This document shows, one piece after another, positions 23,953 through 34,420 of a DNA stretch of 57,294 nucleotides. Position numbers and translations under genes: made by a program. This stretch comes from Thermohalobacter berrensis. GTDB taxonomy: Bacteria > Bacillota > Clostridia > Tissierellales > Thermohalobacteraceae. The stretch covers positions 1-57,294 of the forward strand of contig NZ_MCIB01000013.1 of the NCBI RefSeq assembly GCF_003609645.1, written 5' to 3'. Under the pieces are notes generated by a model. That model was not told the origin of the DNA, ran no database searches, and was given only the letters and a program-made list of their open reading frames with translations. Within the stretch, counting starts at the first letter, position 1, and every line of letters starts with the position of its first letter.

Positions 23953-25953
23953 ATGTCAAATAGAAGATTTTTTAAGTTTTTAATTCCTGACACAAAGATT
24001 TATCTTTGGATAATTGGTATACTGCTTTTTATAATAGCTTTTTATGAACCGATAATTTCGGCAATAGGAATTATTGTATTAATTTATCTTATATATTATC
24101 ACTGGAAAAATATCCACTTAAAAAAAGTAGAATGGACAAAGTATATTGAAGGGCTTACCAAGGAATTTGATTCGGCAACTAAGTATGCTATATTAAATTT
24201 ACCTATTCCATTTATTATGGTGGAATTAGATGGCACAATAAGTTGGTATAATGGTAAATTTATGGAAATAATTAATAAAAGGGATATACTTGAAAAGAAT
24301 ATTGAGGAAATAGTACCAACTTTTAAAATGGATAACATTGAAAAGAATAGGAAAAAAACGTCTCTTGAGGTAACTATTAAGGATAGACATTATAAAGTGT
24401 TATATAATATAGTAAAAAAGGCAGATGGCAATAATAGAGATTACTTAATAATGCTATATTGGATAGATATTACAAACTTTACTGTACTTAAAGAAAAATA
24501 TAATGATGAAAGAATAAATATTTGTCTAGTAGAAGTTGATAACTATGATGAGGTTATTAAGAACACAGATGAAGAGAATAGGCCTATTGTACTAGCAGAG
24601 ATAGATAAAAGATTAAATTTATTTGCAGCAAGAATTAATGGATTAATAAGAAAATATGAAAGTAGTAAATATATTATAGTATTTGAAAATAAGTATCTTG
24701 AAAATCTAGAAGCAAAAAAATTTGATATACTTGATGATATAAGAGAAATAAAAGAAGGGAATAAAATACCTATTACTTTAAGTTTAGGAGTTGGAGTAAA
24801 TGGGAAAAATCCTGCTCAATTATACGAATATGCAAAGGCTGCTATAGATATTGCACTAGGTAGAGGTGGAGACCAGGCAGTTGTTAAGAAGATAGATAAA
24901 CTAGAGTTTTATGGTGGAAAAAGTAAAGCTGTAGAAAAGAGAACAAAGGTTAAAGCTAGAGTAATTGCCCATGCCTTAAGACAGCTTATAGACCAATCAG
25001 ATAAGGTTTTTATTATGGGACATAGAAATGGTGATATGGATAGCTTTGGGGCATCGATAGGTATATTTAAGGCTGTTAAAAGTAGAGGAAAAGAAGGATA
25101 TATAATTCTAAATGATATAAACCCTTCAATTAAAAATATTTATGAAAGAATCAAAAATGATCATCCAGAATATTTAGAGTACATTATAACTAGTGAAGAA
25201 GCTAGGTTAATAGCAGATAAATCTTCTCTTTGTGTAGTTTTAGATATTCATAGACCAAGTTATACAGAGGCACCTGAAATATTGGATATAGTAGATAAGG
25301 TTGTACTGATTGACCACCATAGAAGGGGTGCAGAATTTATTAAAGACCCTGTATTAAAATATTTAGAACCATATGCTTCATCTACTTGTGAGCTTGTTAC
25401 TGAGATACTATCTTATATGACAGATAAAACAGATATTGGAAAATTTGAGGCAGAGGCGTTATTAGCTGGTATTACTGTAGATACAAAACACTTTACTTTT
25501 AAAACAGGGGTTAGGACATTTGAAGCTGCTTCATTTTTAAGAAGGGTAGGTGCTGATACCACTTCTGTTAAGCAGTTATTCCAAGATGATTTACATACTT
25601 TTATATCTAGAGCCAATGTTGTAAAAAATGCAACTACAGTAGAAGATAAAATAGCTATTTCTATTTTAGACATTCAATCAGATGATGCAATTTTAATTGC
25701 TGCTCAAGCAGCTGATGACTTATTAAATATTACTGGTATAACAGCATCTTTCGTTTTAGCCCTTAGTAATAATAGAGTTCATGTAAGTGGAAGGTCTCTA
25801 GGGGACATAAATGTCCAGTTGATTTTAGAAAAGCTAGGTGGTGGAGGCCACTTAACTGTTGCGGGTGCTCAGTTAGATACAACTGACCTTAAAGAGGCTA
25901 AAAAAATGTTAGAGGATGCAATAAAAGAATATTTAAAGGAAGGTGATAAGTAG
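23953..25953 (+). CDS. gdpP: Cyclic-di-AMP phosphodiesterase GdpP (YybT)
   Basis: This protein has 666 residues: two membrane helices (about 12-50), a PAS-like domain (about 75-160), a degenerate GGDEF domain (about 175-305, no GGDEF motif) and a DHH/DHHA1 phosphodiesterase module. Metal-binding motifs are [23 protein letters not shown] and VLIDHHRR. A late [12 protein letters not shown] is the DHHA1 substrate motif. It hydrolyses c-di-AMP to pApA at the membrane, setting osmotic and cell-wall homeostasis. It follows yybS and overlaps rplI by one base, the order conserved in Firmicutes. Confidence 0.95.
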   Translation: MSNRRFFKFLIPDTKIYLWIIGILLFIIAFYEPIISAIGIIVLIYLIYYHWKNIHLKKVEWTKYIEGLTKEFDSATKYAILNLPIPFIMVELDGTISWYNGKFMEIINKRDILEKNIEEIVPTFKMDNIEKNRKKTSLEVTIKDRHYKVLYNIVKKADGNNRDYLIMLYWIDITNFTVLKEKYNDERINICLVEVDNYDEVIKNTDEENRPIVLAEIDKRLNLFAARINGLIRKYESSKYIIVFENKYLENLEAKKFDILDDIREIKEGNKIPITLSLGVGVNGKNPAQLYEYAKAAIDIALGRGGDQAVVKKIDKLEFYGGKSKAVEKRTKVKARVIAHALRQLIDQSDKVFIMGHRNGDMDSFGASIGIFKAVKSRGKEGYIILNDINPSIKNIYERIKNDHPEYLEYIITSEEARLIADKSSLCVVLDIHRPSYTEAPEILDIVDKVVLIDHHRRGAEFIKDPVLKYLEPYASSTCELVTEILSYMTDKTDIGKFEAEALLAGITVDTKHFTFKTGVRTFEAASFLRRVGADTTSVKQLFQDDLHTFISRANVVKNATTVEDKIAISILDIQSDDAILIAAQAADDLLNITGITASFVLALSNNRVHVSGRSLGDINVQLILEKLGGGGHLTVAGAQLDTTDLKEAKKMLEDAIKEYLKEGDK

Positions 25954-26399
25954 TGAAGGTAATATTACTTAAAGATGTTAAATCATTAGGAAAAAAAGGA
26001 GATGTTGTTAAGGCAAAAGATGGTTATGCAAGGAATTTCCTTATTCCAAAAGGTTTAGCTAAAGAGGCTACTAAAGGAAATTTAAAGGTTTTAAAAGAGC
26101 AGAAAAAGGCTAAGAAGATAAGAAAACAGGAAGAATTAGAAGAAGCTAAAAAACTAGCAGAAAAAATTGAAAGTATTACAGTAAAGATTAAGGGTAAAGC
26201 TGGAGAGCATGGAAAATTATTTGGCTCTGTAACTGCTAAGGATATTGCACAGGCATTAAAAAAACAACATAAAATTAAAATTGATAAAAGAAAGATAGAA
26301 CTTGAAAATAATATTAAGACTTTAGGTGCAACTTATGTAAATATAAAAGTTTATCCTTCAGTTACAGCTAAATTAAAAGTAGAAGTTATAGAACAATAA
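25953..26399 (+). CDS. rplI: 50S ribosomal protein L9
   Basis: This protein of 148 residues has the L9 N-terminal domain ([32 protein letters not shown]), the long connecting helix rich in Lys and Glu (about 45-75), and the C-terminal domain. The GTG start shares its first base with the gdpP stop, so translation is coupled. A terminator at 26410 ends the unit. Confidence 0.96.
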   Translation: MKVILLKDVKSLGKKGDVVKAKDGYARNFLIPKGLAKEATKGNLKVLKEQKKAKKIRKQEELEEAKKLAEKIESITVKIKGKAGEHGKLFGSVTAKDIAQALKKQHKIKIDKRKIELENNIKTLGATYVNIKVYPSVTAKLKVEVIEQ

Positions 26400-26409
26400 G
26401 ACTTTTTAG

Positions 26410-26446
26410 ATCCAGCACTTTTATTATCTTAGGTGCTGGATTTTTA
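26410..26446 (+). terminator. Terminator after rplI
   Basis: ATCCAGCAC and GTGCTGGAT pair around a loop of 14 bases, followed by TTTT. Confidence 0.8.
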
Positions 26447-26468
26447 AGAATGATTTGGAGGTGGCTTG

Positions 26469-27821
26469 ATGACAGAACAGTTGCAAGTTATGGGTAAAGT
26501 ACCTCCTCATAGCTTAGAAGCAGAGCAATCGGTATTAGGGTCAATGCTACTAGATAAGGATTCAATTATTACTGCAACTGAAATGTTAAGATCTGAGGAT
26601 TTCTATAAAGAGGCCCATAATGAAATTTTCACAGCTATTATAGAACTTCATAATAGAAATGAACCTGTAGATTTAATTACTCTTTCAGAGGAATTGAAAA
26701 AAAGAGGAACTTTAGAGGCTATAGGCGGGACAACCTATCTTGCTGACTTGCCTGAAGGGATATCAACAACTGCTAATATAAAAAATTATTGTGAAATAGT
26801 CAAAGAAAAGTCTATATTAAGGAAGTTAATAAAAGCATCAAATGAAATCATATCAAAGGGATATGAGGCAGACCAAGATATAAATAATATAATCGAACTG
26901 GCAGAAAAGAAAATTTTTAATATAACTCAAAATAGAACCCATGAAGGTTTTAGTTCTATAAAAAATGTTTTAATGGATACATTTGATAAAATAGAGGAAC
27001 TATTCCAGAATAAAGGTGGACTTACTGGTGTTCCCACAGGATTTATAGACATAGATAATATGACTTCAGGTCTGCAGCCATCAGACTTAATATTGGTTGC
27101 AGCAAGACCTTCTATGGGTAAAACTGCATTTGCTCTAAACATAGCATTAAACAGTGCTTTAAAAAGTGATGCTTCAGTAGCCATATTTAGTCTTGAGATG
27201 TCTAAAGAACAGCTTGTTCAGCGTATGTTAAGTGCCGAATCCCATGTAGAAATACAAAAAATAAGAAATGGACAGTTAAGTGAAGAGGAATGGCCTAGAT
27301 TAGTAAGAGCAATGGGGCCTTTATCACAGGCTAAAATTTTTATAGATGATACACCAGGTATTTCGGTAGCGGAAATGAAAGCTAAATGTAGAAAGCTTAA
27401 GATAGAACATGGTTTAGATTTAATTCTGATAGATTATTTACAGTTAATGCAGGGAGATGGAACCACAGAGAATAGGCAACAAGAAATATCACAAATATCT
27501 AGAGGTCTAAAAGGATTAGCTAGAGAAATGGATTGCCCTGTTGTATCCCTTTCTCAGCTTTCACGTGCTCCGGAGTTAAGGTCTGACCATAGACCTATCC
27601 TTTCTGACTTAAGGGAATCAGGAGCTATAGAGCAGGATGCAGATGTTGTAATGCTTCTTTATAGGGATGAATACTATCATCCTGATACTGATAAAAAGAA
27701 TATAGGTGAAGTAATAATAGCAAAACAACGTAATGGTCCAACAGGTACTGTGGAACTAGTATGGATGGCACAATATACTAAATTCTTAAATCTTGAGAAA
27801 TATAGAACAGATGAAGGGTAG
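26469..27821 (+). CDS. dnaB: Replicative DNA helicase
   Basis: This protein has 450 residues. The DnaB N-terminal domain (about 10-115) has PPHSLEAEQSVLGSMLLD and the RecA-like domain (about 175-445) has Walker A AARPSMGKTAFALN, Walker B LILIDYLQLM and the late GAIEQDADVVMLLYRDEYY with the arginine-finger region. It unwinds DNA at the replication fork as a hexamer. The ATG at 26469 is used because GGAGGTGG precedes it; a TTG one codon earlier is in frame. The synteny with rplI and gdpP is classical. It is the probable client of the loader pair encoded at 34760-36874. Confidence 0.96.
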   Translation: MTEQLQVMGKVPPHSLEAEQSVLGSMLLDKDSIITATEMLRSEDFYKEAHNEIFTAIIELHNRNEPVDLITLSEELKKRGTLEAIGGTTYLADLPEGISTTANIKNYCEIVKEKSILRKLIKASNEIISKGYEADQDINNIIELAEKKIFNITQNRTHEGFSSIKNVLMDTFDKIEELFQNKGGLTGVPTGFIDIDNMTSGLQPSDLILVAARPSMGKTAFALNIALNSALKSDASVAIFSLEMSKEQLVQRMLSAESHVEIQKIRNGQLSEEEWPRLVRAMGPLSQAKIFIDDTPGISVAEMKAKCRKLKIEHGLDLILIDYLQLMQGDGTTENRQQEISQISRGLKGLAREMDCPVVSLSQLSRAPELRSDHRPILSDLRESGAIEQDADVVMLLYRDEYYHPDTDKKNIGEVIIAKQRNGPTGTVELVWMAQYTKFLNLEKYRTDEG

Positions 27822-27868
27822 AAACAATTTACAATTGACAGTTTATAATTAAATATATTTAAAACTAT

Positions 27869-27900
27869 AGCGCAGACTTTAGTCTGCGCTTATTTTTTAT
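27869..27900 (+). terminator. Terminator after dnaB (shared GCGCAGAC hairpin)
   Basis: AGCGCAGACTTTAGTCTGCG is the core of a perfect palindromic stem-loop, followed by TATTTTTT. The same hairpin recurs at 51823. Confidence 0.8.
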
Positions 27901-28015
27901 ATAGAAGAAGGTAAAATCAAAGGGACTGTCCTCTGGATTTATATTTTATAAATGTTTAGAGCTGGTTTTGTGGGGTAATTTATTGATAGAGATTATTGTA
28001 TTGGGGGTTAAAATT

Positions 28016-29218
28016 GTGAATAATAATCAAATTTTGGATATTAAAGAAAAGGTTAAATGGATTGGAATTCTTGATCCAGGGTTAGTTACCTTTGATGTTG
28101 TTATGGAAACAAAGTATGGTTCTACTTATAATTCATATTTTATTGATGCTGAGAAAAAGGCTATAATTGAAACTTCAAAAGAAAAGTTTAAAAAGGAATA
28201 TCTTGAAAAGGTAAAGAGTGTAGTAGCACCTGAAAAAATAGATTATATTATTTTAAACCATACTGAACCTGATCATTCTGGCAATTTAAAGTATCTTCTT
28301 AAATTAGCACCAAATGCTATTGTAATTGCTTCAAGGGCTGCAATTAACTTTTTAAAGCAAATGATTGATTTTGAGTTTGATTACAAAATAGTTAATGATG
28401 GAGATACTTTAGATTTAGGAGATAAAACCTTAAAATTTATTTCAGCTCCATTTTTACATTGGCCTGACACAATGTACACATATCTTGAAGAAGATAAGCT
28501 ATTATTTACATGTGATTCCTTTGGCTGCCACTATTGTGATAGTAAAATGTTTGATGATTTAGTAGGAAACTTTGATGATGCCTTTAAATATTATTTTGAT
28601 GTTATATTAAAACCTTTTAGTGGTTATATGTTAAAAGCAATAGACAAAATAAGAGATTTAGATATTGATATGATATGTACAGGACATGGACCAATTCTCA
28701 GGAAGAACTGGAAAAAATATGTTGATTTATCTGAAGAATGGGCTAAGAAAGCTAAAGAGAAGCCTGACAAGGAAAGGGTATTTATTCCTTATGTTTCAGC
28801 CTATGGAAATACAGCTAAGCTTGCAGAAATGATAGCAGAAGGTATAAAAGAAGCAGGGGATATAAAGGTAGAAGTATGTGATATAGAAATGATGGATGGA
28901 TTTGAACTTGAAGAAAAGGTTGAAAAAAGTACTGCTATATTAATAGGATCACCAACTATAAATCAAAATACTTTACGACCTATATATAGATTGTTTAGTG
29001 TTATAAATCCTATAACAAATAGGGGCAAATTAGCTGGAGCCTTTGGGTCATATGGATGGAGTGGTGAAGCAGTTAAAATTATAGAAGATAATCTAAAGAA
29101 CTTAAAATTAAAAGTAGAACAAAAAGGATTAAAAGTAAATTTTGTTCCCCATGAAGAGACCTGTGATAAGTGTAAAGAGTTTGGTCGAGAATTTGGTAAA
29201 AAAATTATTGAAAGATAA
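28016..29218 (+). CDS. FprA-type A flavoprotein (flavodiiron protein)
   Basis: This protein has 400 residues. The N-terminal metallo-beta-lactamase-like diiron domain (about 1-250) has the iron ligands in [11 protein letters not shown] and in later CDSFGCH and TGHGP. The C-terminal flavodoxin domain (about 255-400) has the FMN-binding [17 protein letters not shown]. Such proteins reduce O2 to water or NO to N2O, protecting anaerobes. The frame is open upstream to 27968, but the GTG at 28016 follows GGGGGT at the right distance and gives the family N-terminus. It is monocistronic. The electron donor is probably rubredoxin or a related protein, none adjacent. Confidence 0.93.
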   Translation: MNNNQILDIKEKVKWIGILDPGLVTFDVVMETKYGSTYNSYFIDAEKKAIIETSKEKFKKEYLEKVKSVVAPEKIDYIILNHTEPDHSGNLKYLLKLAPNAIVIASRAAINFLKQMIDFEFDYKIVNDGDTLDLGDKTLKFISAPFLHWPDTMYTYLEEDKLLFTCDSFGCHYCDSKMFDDLVGNFDDAFKYYFDVILKPFSGYMLKAIDKIRDLDIDMICTGHGPILRKNWKKYVDLSEEWAKKAKEKPDKERVFIPYVSAYGNTAKLAEMIAEGIKEAGDIKVEVCDIEMMDGFELEEKVEKSTAILIGSPTINQNTLRPIYRLFSVINPITNRGKLAGAFGSYGWSGEAVKIIEDNLKNLKLKVEQKGLKVNFVPHEETCDKCKEFGREFGKKIIER

Positions 29219-29251
29219 TTTGTAATATATTTTTACTGAACACAATAATTG

Positions 29252-29295
29252 AGGTATTCGTGTACATTTATGTATTATGGATACCTTTTTTATTT
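29252..29295 (+). terminator. Terminator after the FprA gene
   Basis: AGGTAT (29252-29257) and ATACCT (29281-29286) pair over a 23-base loop, followed by a T-rich tract. Confidence 0.6.
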
Positions 29296-29388
29296 TGAAA
29301 AATACAAGGGAAAATATAATCAAAAGAAGAATATATAATATTATTAGTAGTAAAATATCCTATTTATAATGAATGGGAGAGAGACCAA

Positions 29389-30000
29389 ATGTATATAGCT
29401 AAAGGAAAAAGAATAGAAATTTATACATTAACAGTAGAACATGTTTATGAAATGAGAAAATGGGGAGAACATCTTGACCCTCTCTTTGAAGATTATAATT
29501 TTCCTAAATTAAGTAGGACAGAAGCAAAACAATGGTTTCATATAAAAACAGGGGAAAGAAAAAAGAAATGTTATGGAGTTTTAAACGAAAATGGAAGGGT
29601 TATAGGATACTTAACTATAAGTAATATAAAGAGAATAAAAAGAAATGCTGTTTTAGGAATAGTTCTTGATCCAAATTATTTGAATAATGGATATGGGACA
29701 GAGACTTTAAAGGCTTTCTTAGATTATTATTTTAATGAACTTAAAATGAAAAAAATGTATCTTAATGTAGCTAGGTTTAATAAAAGGGCAATAAGATGTT
29801 ATGAAAAATGTGGCTTTGAAATAGCAAAAGAATTTTCCGAAAAGTTAGAAAATCAAAATATTCCTATATTTTCTGATGAGTTTTATAAAGATATAAGGTA
29901 TGACTTTACTTTAGAAGAAGGAGAAATTTATTGTTATTACTATAAAATGCAATTAGATAAAAGTAAGTACAACCTTATTTTTAATAAAAATATGGTATAG
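29389..30000 (+). CDS. GNAT family N-acetyltransferase (RimJ/RimL type)
   Basis: This protein has 203 residues. The GNAT fold shows VIGYLTISNI, the acetyl-CoA motif VLDPNYLNNGYGTETLKAF (about 90-108) and the closing NKRAIRCYEKCGFEIAKEF. The acceptor is unknown. The C-terminal extension (about 150-203) is rich in aromatic residues and not typical. The start is ATG, with GGGAGAGAG upstream. The next gene begins 19 bases after its stop, so the two are probably co-transcribed. Confidence 0.85.
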   Translation: MYIAKGKRIEIYTLTVEHVYEMRKWGEHLDPLFEDYNFPKLSRTEAKQWFHIKTGERKKKCYGVLNENGRVIGYLTISNIKRIKRNAVLGIVLDPNYLNNGYGTETLKAFLDYYFNELKMKKMYLNVARFNKRAIRCYEKCGFEIAKEFSEKLENQNIPIFSDEFYKDIRYDFTLEEGEIYCYYYKMQLDKSKYNLIFNKNMV

Positions 30001-30019
30001 TTTGTTGGGAGTGGTATTT

Positions 30020-31216
30020 ATGATAAATGAAAATTTAAACATTAATTTAGGAGAACTCCTTTCATCCTTATCTCTATCCTTGGATATTGCAGAAAATAGA
30101 AGTTATGAACACTCAAGAAGAACAGCTTTCATTGCTTTTAATATTGCTAGGAATATGGGGTTAGACAAAAAATTGATTGACAATATATATTATGCATCAT
30201 TTATACATGATATAGGTATGACTGGACAGATGTCATCCTATAGTATTGATACAGTTCATAAGAATATAAACTTAAAAAGAGAACATTGTAGAATAGGGGG
30301 AGAGATTTCTAAAGATCTTCCACTAGACGATGAAATATCAGACTTTATCAAATATCACCATGAAGAGTGGAATGGAAGTGGTCCATATGGCCTTAAAGAA
30401 AACGAGATTCCATTAGGAGCTCAAATTATACATTTAGCAGATATGTTTGACATAAGCTATTGTTATGGATTTAATAAAGACTTTGATAAATATAAAGTAA
30501 AGAAATGGGTTAATGTAAGTAAAGGAGAATTATTTAATCCAGAAATAGCTGATGTCTTCTTAGATTTACTTGAAAAAGAAAGATTTATATTTGATTTACA
30601 CATTTATAACCTTCCAAGGGTTTTAGAAATAATTAAACCAACCCATAATAAAGTTATAAGAATACAGGAATTAAAGAAAATAGCCAAAGCATTTTCGGGG
30701 CTTATAGATAGTAAAAGTAGATTTACATATATTCATTCTAAAGGTGTAGCTAAAATAACTAGAAATATTTCCACTTACATGGGATATGATGATATTATCC
30801 TTGAAAAACTAGAAATTGCAGCTTTATTACATGATTTAGGTAAGCTTATTGTACCTAATTATATTTTAGAAAAGCCTGGGAAATTAACACAAAAAGAATT
30901 TGAAATAATAAAATCTCATCCTTACTATACTAAATTAACATTAAACCAAGTTAAGGGTTTAGAAGATATAGCAAAATGGGCTGGAAATCATCATGAAAAA
31001 CTAAATGGAGAGGGATATCCGGAGAAATTAACCTATGAGGAAATGGATTATAAAGATCAAATAATTGCTGTTTCAGATGTTTATCAAGCATTAACAGAAG
31101 ATAGACCCTATAGAAAAGGTATGAAGCCTAAAGAAGCTATTTCAATATTAGAATCTATGGTTAAGAATGGACATATAATAAATGATGTAGTCAAAGCTTT
31201 AAAAGCAGTGGTTTAG
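30020..31216 (+). CDS. Tandem HD-GYP domain phosphohydrolase
   Basis: This protein of 398 residues contains two HD-type modules. The first (about 15-170) has HSRRTAF, FIHDIG and HHEEWNGSGP. The second (about 215-390) has HSKGVAK, LLHDLGK and the full HHEKLNGEGYP signature of HD-GYP proteins. HD-GYP domains hydrolyse cyclic-di-GMP; here the second copy looks intact, while the first has a weaker GYP. No sensory or membrane domain is attached. The ATG at 30020 follows TTGGGAGTGG; a TTG at 30002 is less favoured. Cytosolic c-di-GMP or other phosphodiesterase activity is inferred. Confidence 0.85.
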   Translation: MINENLNINLGELLSSLSLSLDIAENRSYEHSRRTAFIAFNIARNMGLDKKLIDNIYYASFIHDIGMTGQMSSYSIDTVHKNINLKREHCRIGGEISKDLPLDDEISDFIKYHHEEWNGSGPYGLKENEIPLGAQIIHLADMFDISYCYGFNKDFDKYKVKKWVNVSKGELFNPEIADVFLDLLEKERFIFDLHIYNLPRVLEIIKPTHNKVIRIQELKKIAKAFSGLIDSKSRFTYIHSKGVAKITRNISTYMGYDDIILEKLEIAALLHDLGKLIVPNYILEKPGKLTQKEFEIIKSHPYYTKLTLNQVKGLEDIAKWAGNHHEKLNGEGYPEKLTYEEMDYKDQIIAVSDVYQALTEDRPYRKGMKPKEAISILESMVKNGHIINDVVKALKAVV

Positions 31217-31240
31217 TAAATAGAGATGTTGAATTAAGTC

Positions 31241-31319
31241 AATTGCGAATATTTTACTAGAACGAACAAATAATATTCGGAAATATATTGACTTATATAC
31301 ATATATTTGATACTATAAT
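31241..31319 (+). promoter_or_regulatory. PurR-type operator and promoter of the oxidoreductase-purA operon
   Basis: Two PurBox-like 13-mers in inverted orientation, AATTGCGAATATT (31241-31253, 11 of 13 to AWWWCCGAACWWT) and AATATTCGGAAAT (31272-31284, 12 of 13 to the complement), are separated by 18 bases, close to the 16-17 of Bacillus operators. The -35 TTGACT starts at 31288; TACTAT (17-base spacer) or TATAAT (31314-31319) is the -10. Confidence 0.55.
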
Positions 31320-31383
31320 AAATGGTGTTCGTTACATAGCGAAAATTATCATATAAATGATAATAAAATGAGGGTGGGAATGA

Positions 31384-32778
31384 ATGGCAAGAAATAGCTA
31401 TGATGTAATAATTATTGGGGGAGGGCCATCAGGTATTTTTACAGCCCTTGAACTATTAAACAATAATGAGAAATTAGAAATTCTTTTACTAGAAAAGGGA
31501 AGAAATATAGAGGGCAGAACTTGTCCTGTAAAGGAAAAAGGAGTTAAGTGTGTTCGATGTAAACCCTGCTCTATAGTAAACGGTTGGGGAGGAGCAGGAG
31601 CTTTTAGTGATGGAAAACTTACACTTACTTCTGAATTTGGTGGAGTACTTCATGAATATATGACAAGGAAAAGATTAGAGGAACTAATAAAATATGTAGA
31701 TAATATATATGTTAAATTTGGTGGAACTGAAAAGGTTTATGGAACAGATACTGAAAAGGTAGTAAAGCTTAAGAAAAGTGCCGCTGCAGCTGACCTTAAA
31801 TTAATACCAGCTATTGTAAAACATCTTGGTACAGAAAAATGCTTTGATATATTAAAGAGAATGCAGGAATATCTTGAAGATAGAATAACGATAAAATATA
31901 TGACACCTGTAGAGAATATACTTGTTGAAAATAATAAAGTAATAGGAGTTAAAACTAGAAAAGGAGAAACCTACTATAGTAATTATGTAGTAGCATTACC
32001 AGGTAGAGAAGGGTCAGAGTGGTTTAAAAATGAAGCAAACAGACTTAAACTAAGTACTAAAAATAATGCTGTAGATATAGGAGTAAGGGTAGAGGTACCA
32101 TCAGTAGTTTTACAGGATATAGCAGATACAGTATATGAATCAAAGTTTATATATTATACAAAATCCTTTGATGATAGAGTAAGGACATTTTGTATGAATC
32201 CAAATGGAGAAGTGGTTGTAGAAAATAATGATGGTATAAAAACAGTAAACGGCCACAGTTATGCTGATAAAAAGACAGAAAATACAAATTTTGCACTTTT
32301 AGTATCTAAAGAATTTACAGAGCCATTTGATTCACCAATAGCCTATGGAAAATATATAGCAACATTGGCTAACATGTTAGGAGATGGAGTTATAGTTCAA
32401 AGGTTAGGTGACCTATTAGATGGAAGAAGAACAACAGAAAAAAGGCTTAAAAGAAGCTTATTACAACCAACTTTAAAGGATGCTACACCTGGAGATTTAA
32501 GCTTGGTTTTACCTTATAGACATTTAACTGATATAGTGGAAATGCTTCAGGCTATGGATAAGGTAGCACCTGGTATTTTCTCAAAGCACACATTATTATA
32601 TGGTGTTGAAGTTAAATTTTATTCTTCGAGAGTTAAGCTTACTAATAATTTAGAAACAGAAATAGAAAATTTATTTGCAGCAGGAGATGGAGCAGGTATT
32701 ACTAGAGGCTTAGCTCAAGCATCTGTTGCAGGTGTTGTAGTAGCGCGAGAAATAACTAGTAGACTTAACAATAGATAA
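31384..32778 (+). CDS. NAD(P)/FAD-dependent oxidoreductase (COG2509-like)
   Basis: This protein has 464 residues. The N-terminal dinucleotide-binding fold is [18 protein letters not shown] (about 6-24). A cysteine-rich [16 protein letters not shown] segment (about 46-61) and [11 protein letters not shown] follow, and the FAD-binding end is [18 protein letters not shown] (about 426-445). This is the uncharacterised FAD-dependent dehydrogenase family of COG2509. The cysteine cluster could hold a metal or Fe-S centre. It is 13 bases upstream of purA and under the same PurR-like operator, hinting at a link to purine metabolism; substrate unknown. Confidence 0.82.
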   Translation: MARNSYDVIIIGGGPSGIFTALELLNNNEKLEILLLEKGRNIEGRTCPVKEKGVKCVRCKPCSIVNGWGGAGAFSDGKLTLTSEFGGVLHEYMTRKRLEELIKYVDNIYVKFGGTEKVYGTDTEKVVKLKKSAAAADLKLIPAIVKHLGTEKCFDILKRMQEYLEDRITIKYMTPVENILVENNKVIGVKTRKGETYYSNYVVALPGREGSEWFKNEANRLKLSTKNNAVDIGVRVEVPSVVLQDIADTVYESKFIYYTKSFDDRVRTFCMNPNGEVVVENNDGIKTVNGHSYADKKTENTNFALLVSKEFTEPFDSPIAYGKYIATLANMLGDGVIVQRLGDLLDGRRTTEKRLKRSLLQPTLKDATPGDLSLVLPYRHLTDIVEMLQAMDKVAPGIFSKHTLLYGVEVKFYSSRVKLTNNLETEIENLFAAGDGAGITRGLAQASVAGVVVAREITSRLNNR

Positions 32779-32791
32779 AGGGGAGGATCTT

Positions 32792-34078
32792 ATGTCAACT
32801 CTAGTTATATTAGGAGCCCAATGGGGAGATGAAGGGAAAGGAAAAATAACAGATTATTTAGCAGAAAAGGCAGATATTGTTGTAAGATATCAAGGAGGAG
32901 ATAATGCAGGTCATACTGTAGAAGTTGGAGATAAACAATATAAGCTACATCTTATACCATCAGGTATAATTTATGAAGATAAATTATGTGTTATAGGTAA
33001 CGGAGTTGTAATAAATCCTAAATCATTATTAGATGAGATAAAGTACTTAAATGATAAGGGAATAAATACTGATAATCTTAGGATTAGTGATAGAGCACAT
33101 ATTATATTTCCATACCATAAGAAATTAGATGAATTGGCAGAAAAACAAAGAGGCGACAAAAAAATTGGAACAACTAAAAAAGGAATAGGCCCCTGCTATA
33201 GGGATAAGGTAGAAAGAGTAGGACTTAGAATGTGTGATATTTTCTATAAAGATTCCTTTGAGGAAAAACTTAGAAAAAATATTAGAGAAAAAAATCAAGT
33301 AATTGAGAAACTATATGGTGAAAAAGGTTTTGATGAGGATACTATTGTAGCTGAATATATGGGATATCTTGAAGAGTTAAAGAAATATGTTACAGATACC
33401 TCTGTATTATTAGATAGTTTAATAAGAGAAGGGAAAAAGGTCTTATTTGAAGGTGCCCAAGGAACACTTTTAGACCTAGACTTTGGAACTTATCCATATC
33501 TTACATCATCTCATCCAATTTCAGGTGGAGTTTCTATTGGAGCAGGAATAAGCCCTTTTAGCCTTAAGAATGCTCTGGGGGTAGTTAAGGCATATACTAC
33601 TAGAGTAGGTAAAGGTCCTTTTCCTACGGAGTTAAATAATGAGATAGGGGATATGATTAGAGAAAAAGGACATGAATATGGTACAACTACAGGAAGACCA
33701 AGAAGATGTGGATGGTTAGATATTGTAATGCTAAAGTTTGCAGCAAGAATAAATGGACTAACTTCTTTAGCAGTAACTAAACTTGATACATTAGCTGGAT
33801 TTGATAAGCTAAAAATTTGTACAGGATATAAGCTAGATGGAGAAATTATAGAAGAATTTCCTGCAAGCTTAGAGACATTAGCTAGATGTACTCCAGTATA
33901 TGAAGAAATTGATGGCTGGAAGGAAGAAGAAATTGAGGGTGTAAACTCCTTTGAAGAATTACCAGAAAACGCGAAAAAATATATAAGAAGGATAGAAGAA
34001 CTTACAGGGGTAAAAGTAGATATAATATCAATAGGACCTAGAAGAAGTGAAACCATAATAAGAGGAGAAGCTTTTTAA
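32792..34078 (+). CDS. purA: Adenylosuccinate synthetase
   Basis: This protein has 428 residues. [17 protein letters not shown] (about 8-24) holds the GTP P-loop and the catalytic Asp. [43 protein letters not shown] and the [12 protein letters not shown] loop are all present. It makes adenylosuccinate from IMP, aspartate and GTP, the first committed step to AMP. It is second in an operon with an FAD oxidoreductase; the PurR boxes at 31241 suggest purine control. The start is ATG, with GGGGAGGA upstream. Confidence 0.97.
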   Translation: MSTLVILGAQWGDEGKGKITDYLAEKADIVVRYQGGDNAGHTVEVGDKQYKLHLIPSGIIYEDKLCVIGNGVVINPKSLLDEIKYLNDKGINTDNLRISDRAHIIFPYHKKLDELAEKQRGDKKIGTTKKGIGPCYRDKVERVGLRMCDIFYKDSFEEKLRKNIREKNQVIEKLYGEKGFDEDTIVAEYMGYLEELKKYVTDTSVLLDSLIREGKKVLFEGAQGTLLDLDFGTYPYLTSSHPISGGVSIGAGISPFSLKNALGVVKAYTTRVGKGPFPTELNNEIGDMIREKGHEYGTTTGRPRRCGWLDIVMLKFAARINGLTSLAVTKLDTLAGFDKLKICTGYKLDGEIIEEFPASLETLARCTPVYEEIDGWKEEEIEGVNSFEELPENAKKYIRRIEELTGVKVDIISIGPRRSETIIRGEAF

Positions 34079-34126
34079 AAGTCAGAAATTACCAAGAAAA
34101 AACTAAAAAATTTTTTCAAAAAAGTG

Positions 34127-34155
34127 TTGACAAAGGGACAAGCATCTTGTAATAT
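34127..34155 (+). promoter_or_regulatory. Promoter of the tRNA cluster
   Basis: TTGACA (34127-34132), 17 bases, TAATAT (34150-34155), 31 bases ahead of the first tRNA. Confidence 0.75.
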
Positions 34156-34185
34156 ATATAACTGTGAGTTGAACAAATTGGCTGT

Positions 34186-34261
34186 GACCCATTAGCTCAG
34201 TTGGTAGAGCACCGGACTTTTAATCCGGGTGTCCTGCGTTCGAGTCGCAGATGGGTCACCA
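34186..34261 (+). tRNA. tRNA-Lys (anticodon TTT)
   Basis: Acceptor GACCCAT pairs with ATGGGTC, discriminator A and encoded CCA. The anticodon stem GGACTTTTAATCC has TTT in the loop. The T arm contains GTTCGAGTC. Confidence 0.96.
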
Positions 34262-34266
34262 CTTGT

Positions 34267-34341
34267 GGCCCTATGGTCAAGTGGTTAAGACACCGCCCTT
34301 TCACGGCGGTAACCCGGGTTCGAATCCCGGTAGGGTCACCA
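34267..34341 (+). tRNA. tRNA-Glu (anticodon TTC)
   Basis: Acceptor GGCCCTA pairs with TAGGGTC, with encoded CCA. The anticodon arm CGCCCTTTCACGGCG contains TTC. It lies 5 bases after tRNA-Lys. Confidence 0.96.
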
Positions 34342-34344
34342 TAT

Positions 34345-34420
34345 GGGCGCGTAGCTCAGCTGGGAGAGCATCTGCCTTACAAGCAGGAGGTCACAGGTTC
34401 AAGTCCTGTCGCGCCCACCA
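34345..34420 (+). tRNA. tRNA-Val (anticodon TAC)
   Basis: Acceptor GGGCGCG pairs with CGCGCCC, discriminator A and CCA encoded. The anticodon loop CTTACAA gives TAC. Confidence 0.96.

Noticed and set aside
33511-34056. 181-residue minus-strand frame inside purA
   Set aside because: It is a shadow of the purA coding frame, with no start signals and no domain.
34127-34149. TTGACAAAGGGACAAG as another REP copy
   Set aside because: It shares TGACAAAGGGAC with the REPs, but it is a well-spaced -35 and spacer of the tRNA promoter and its arms do not pair like the REPs.
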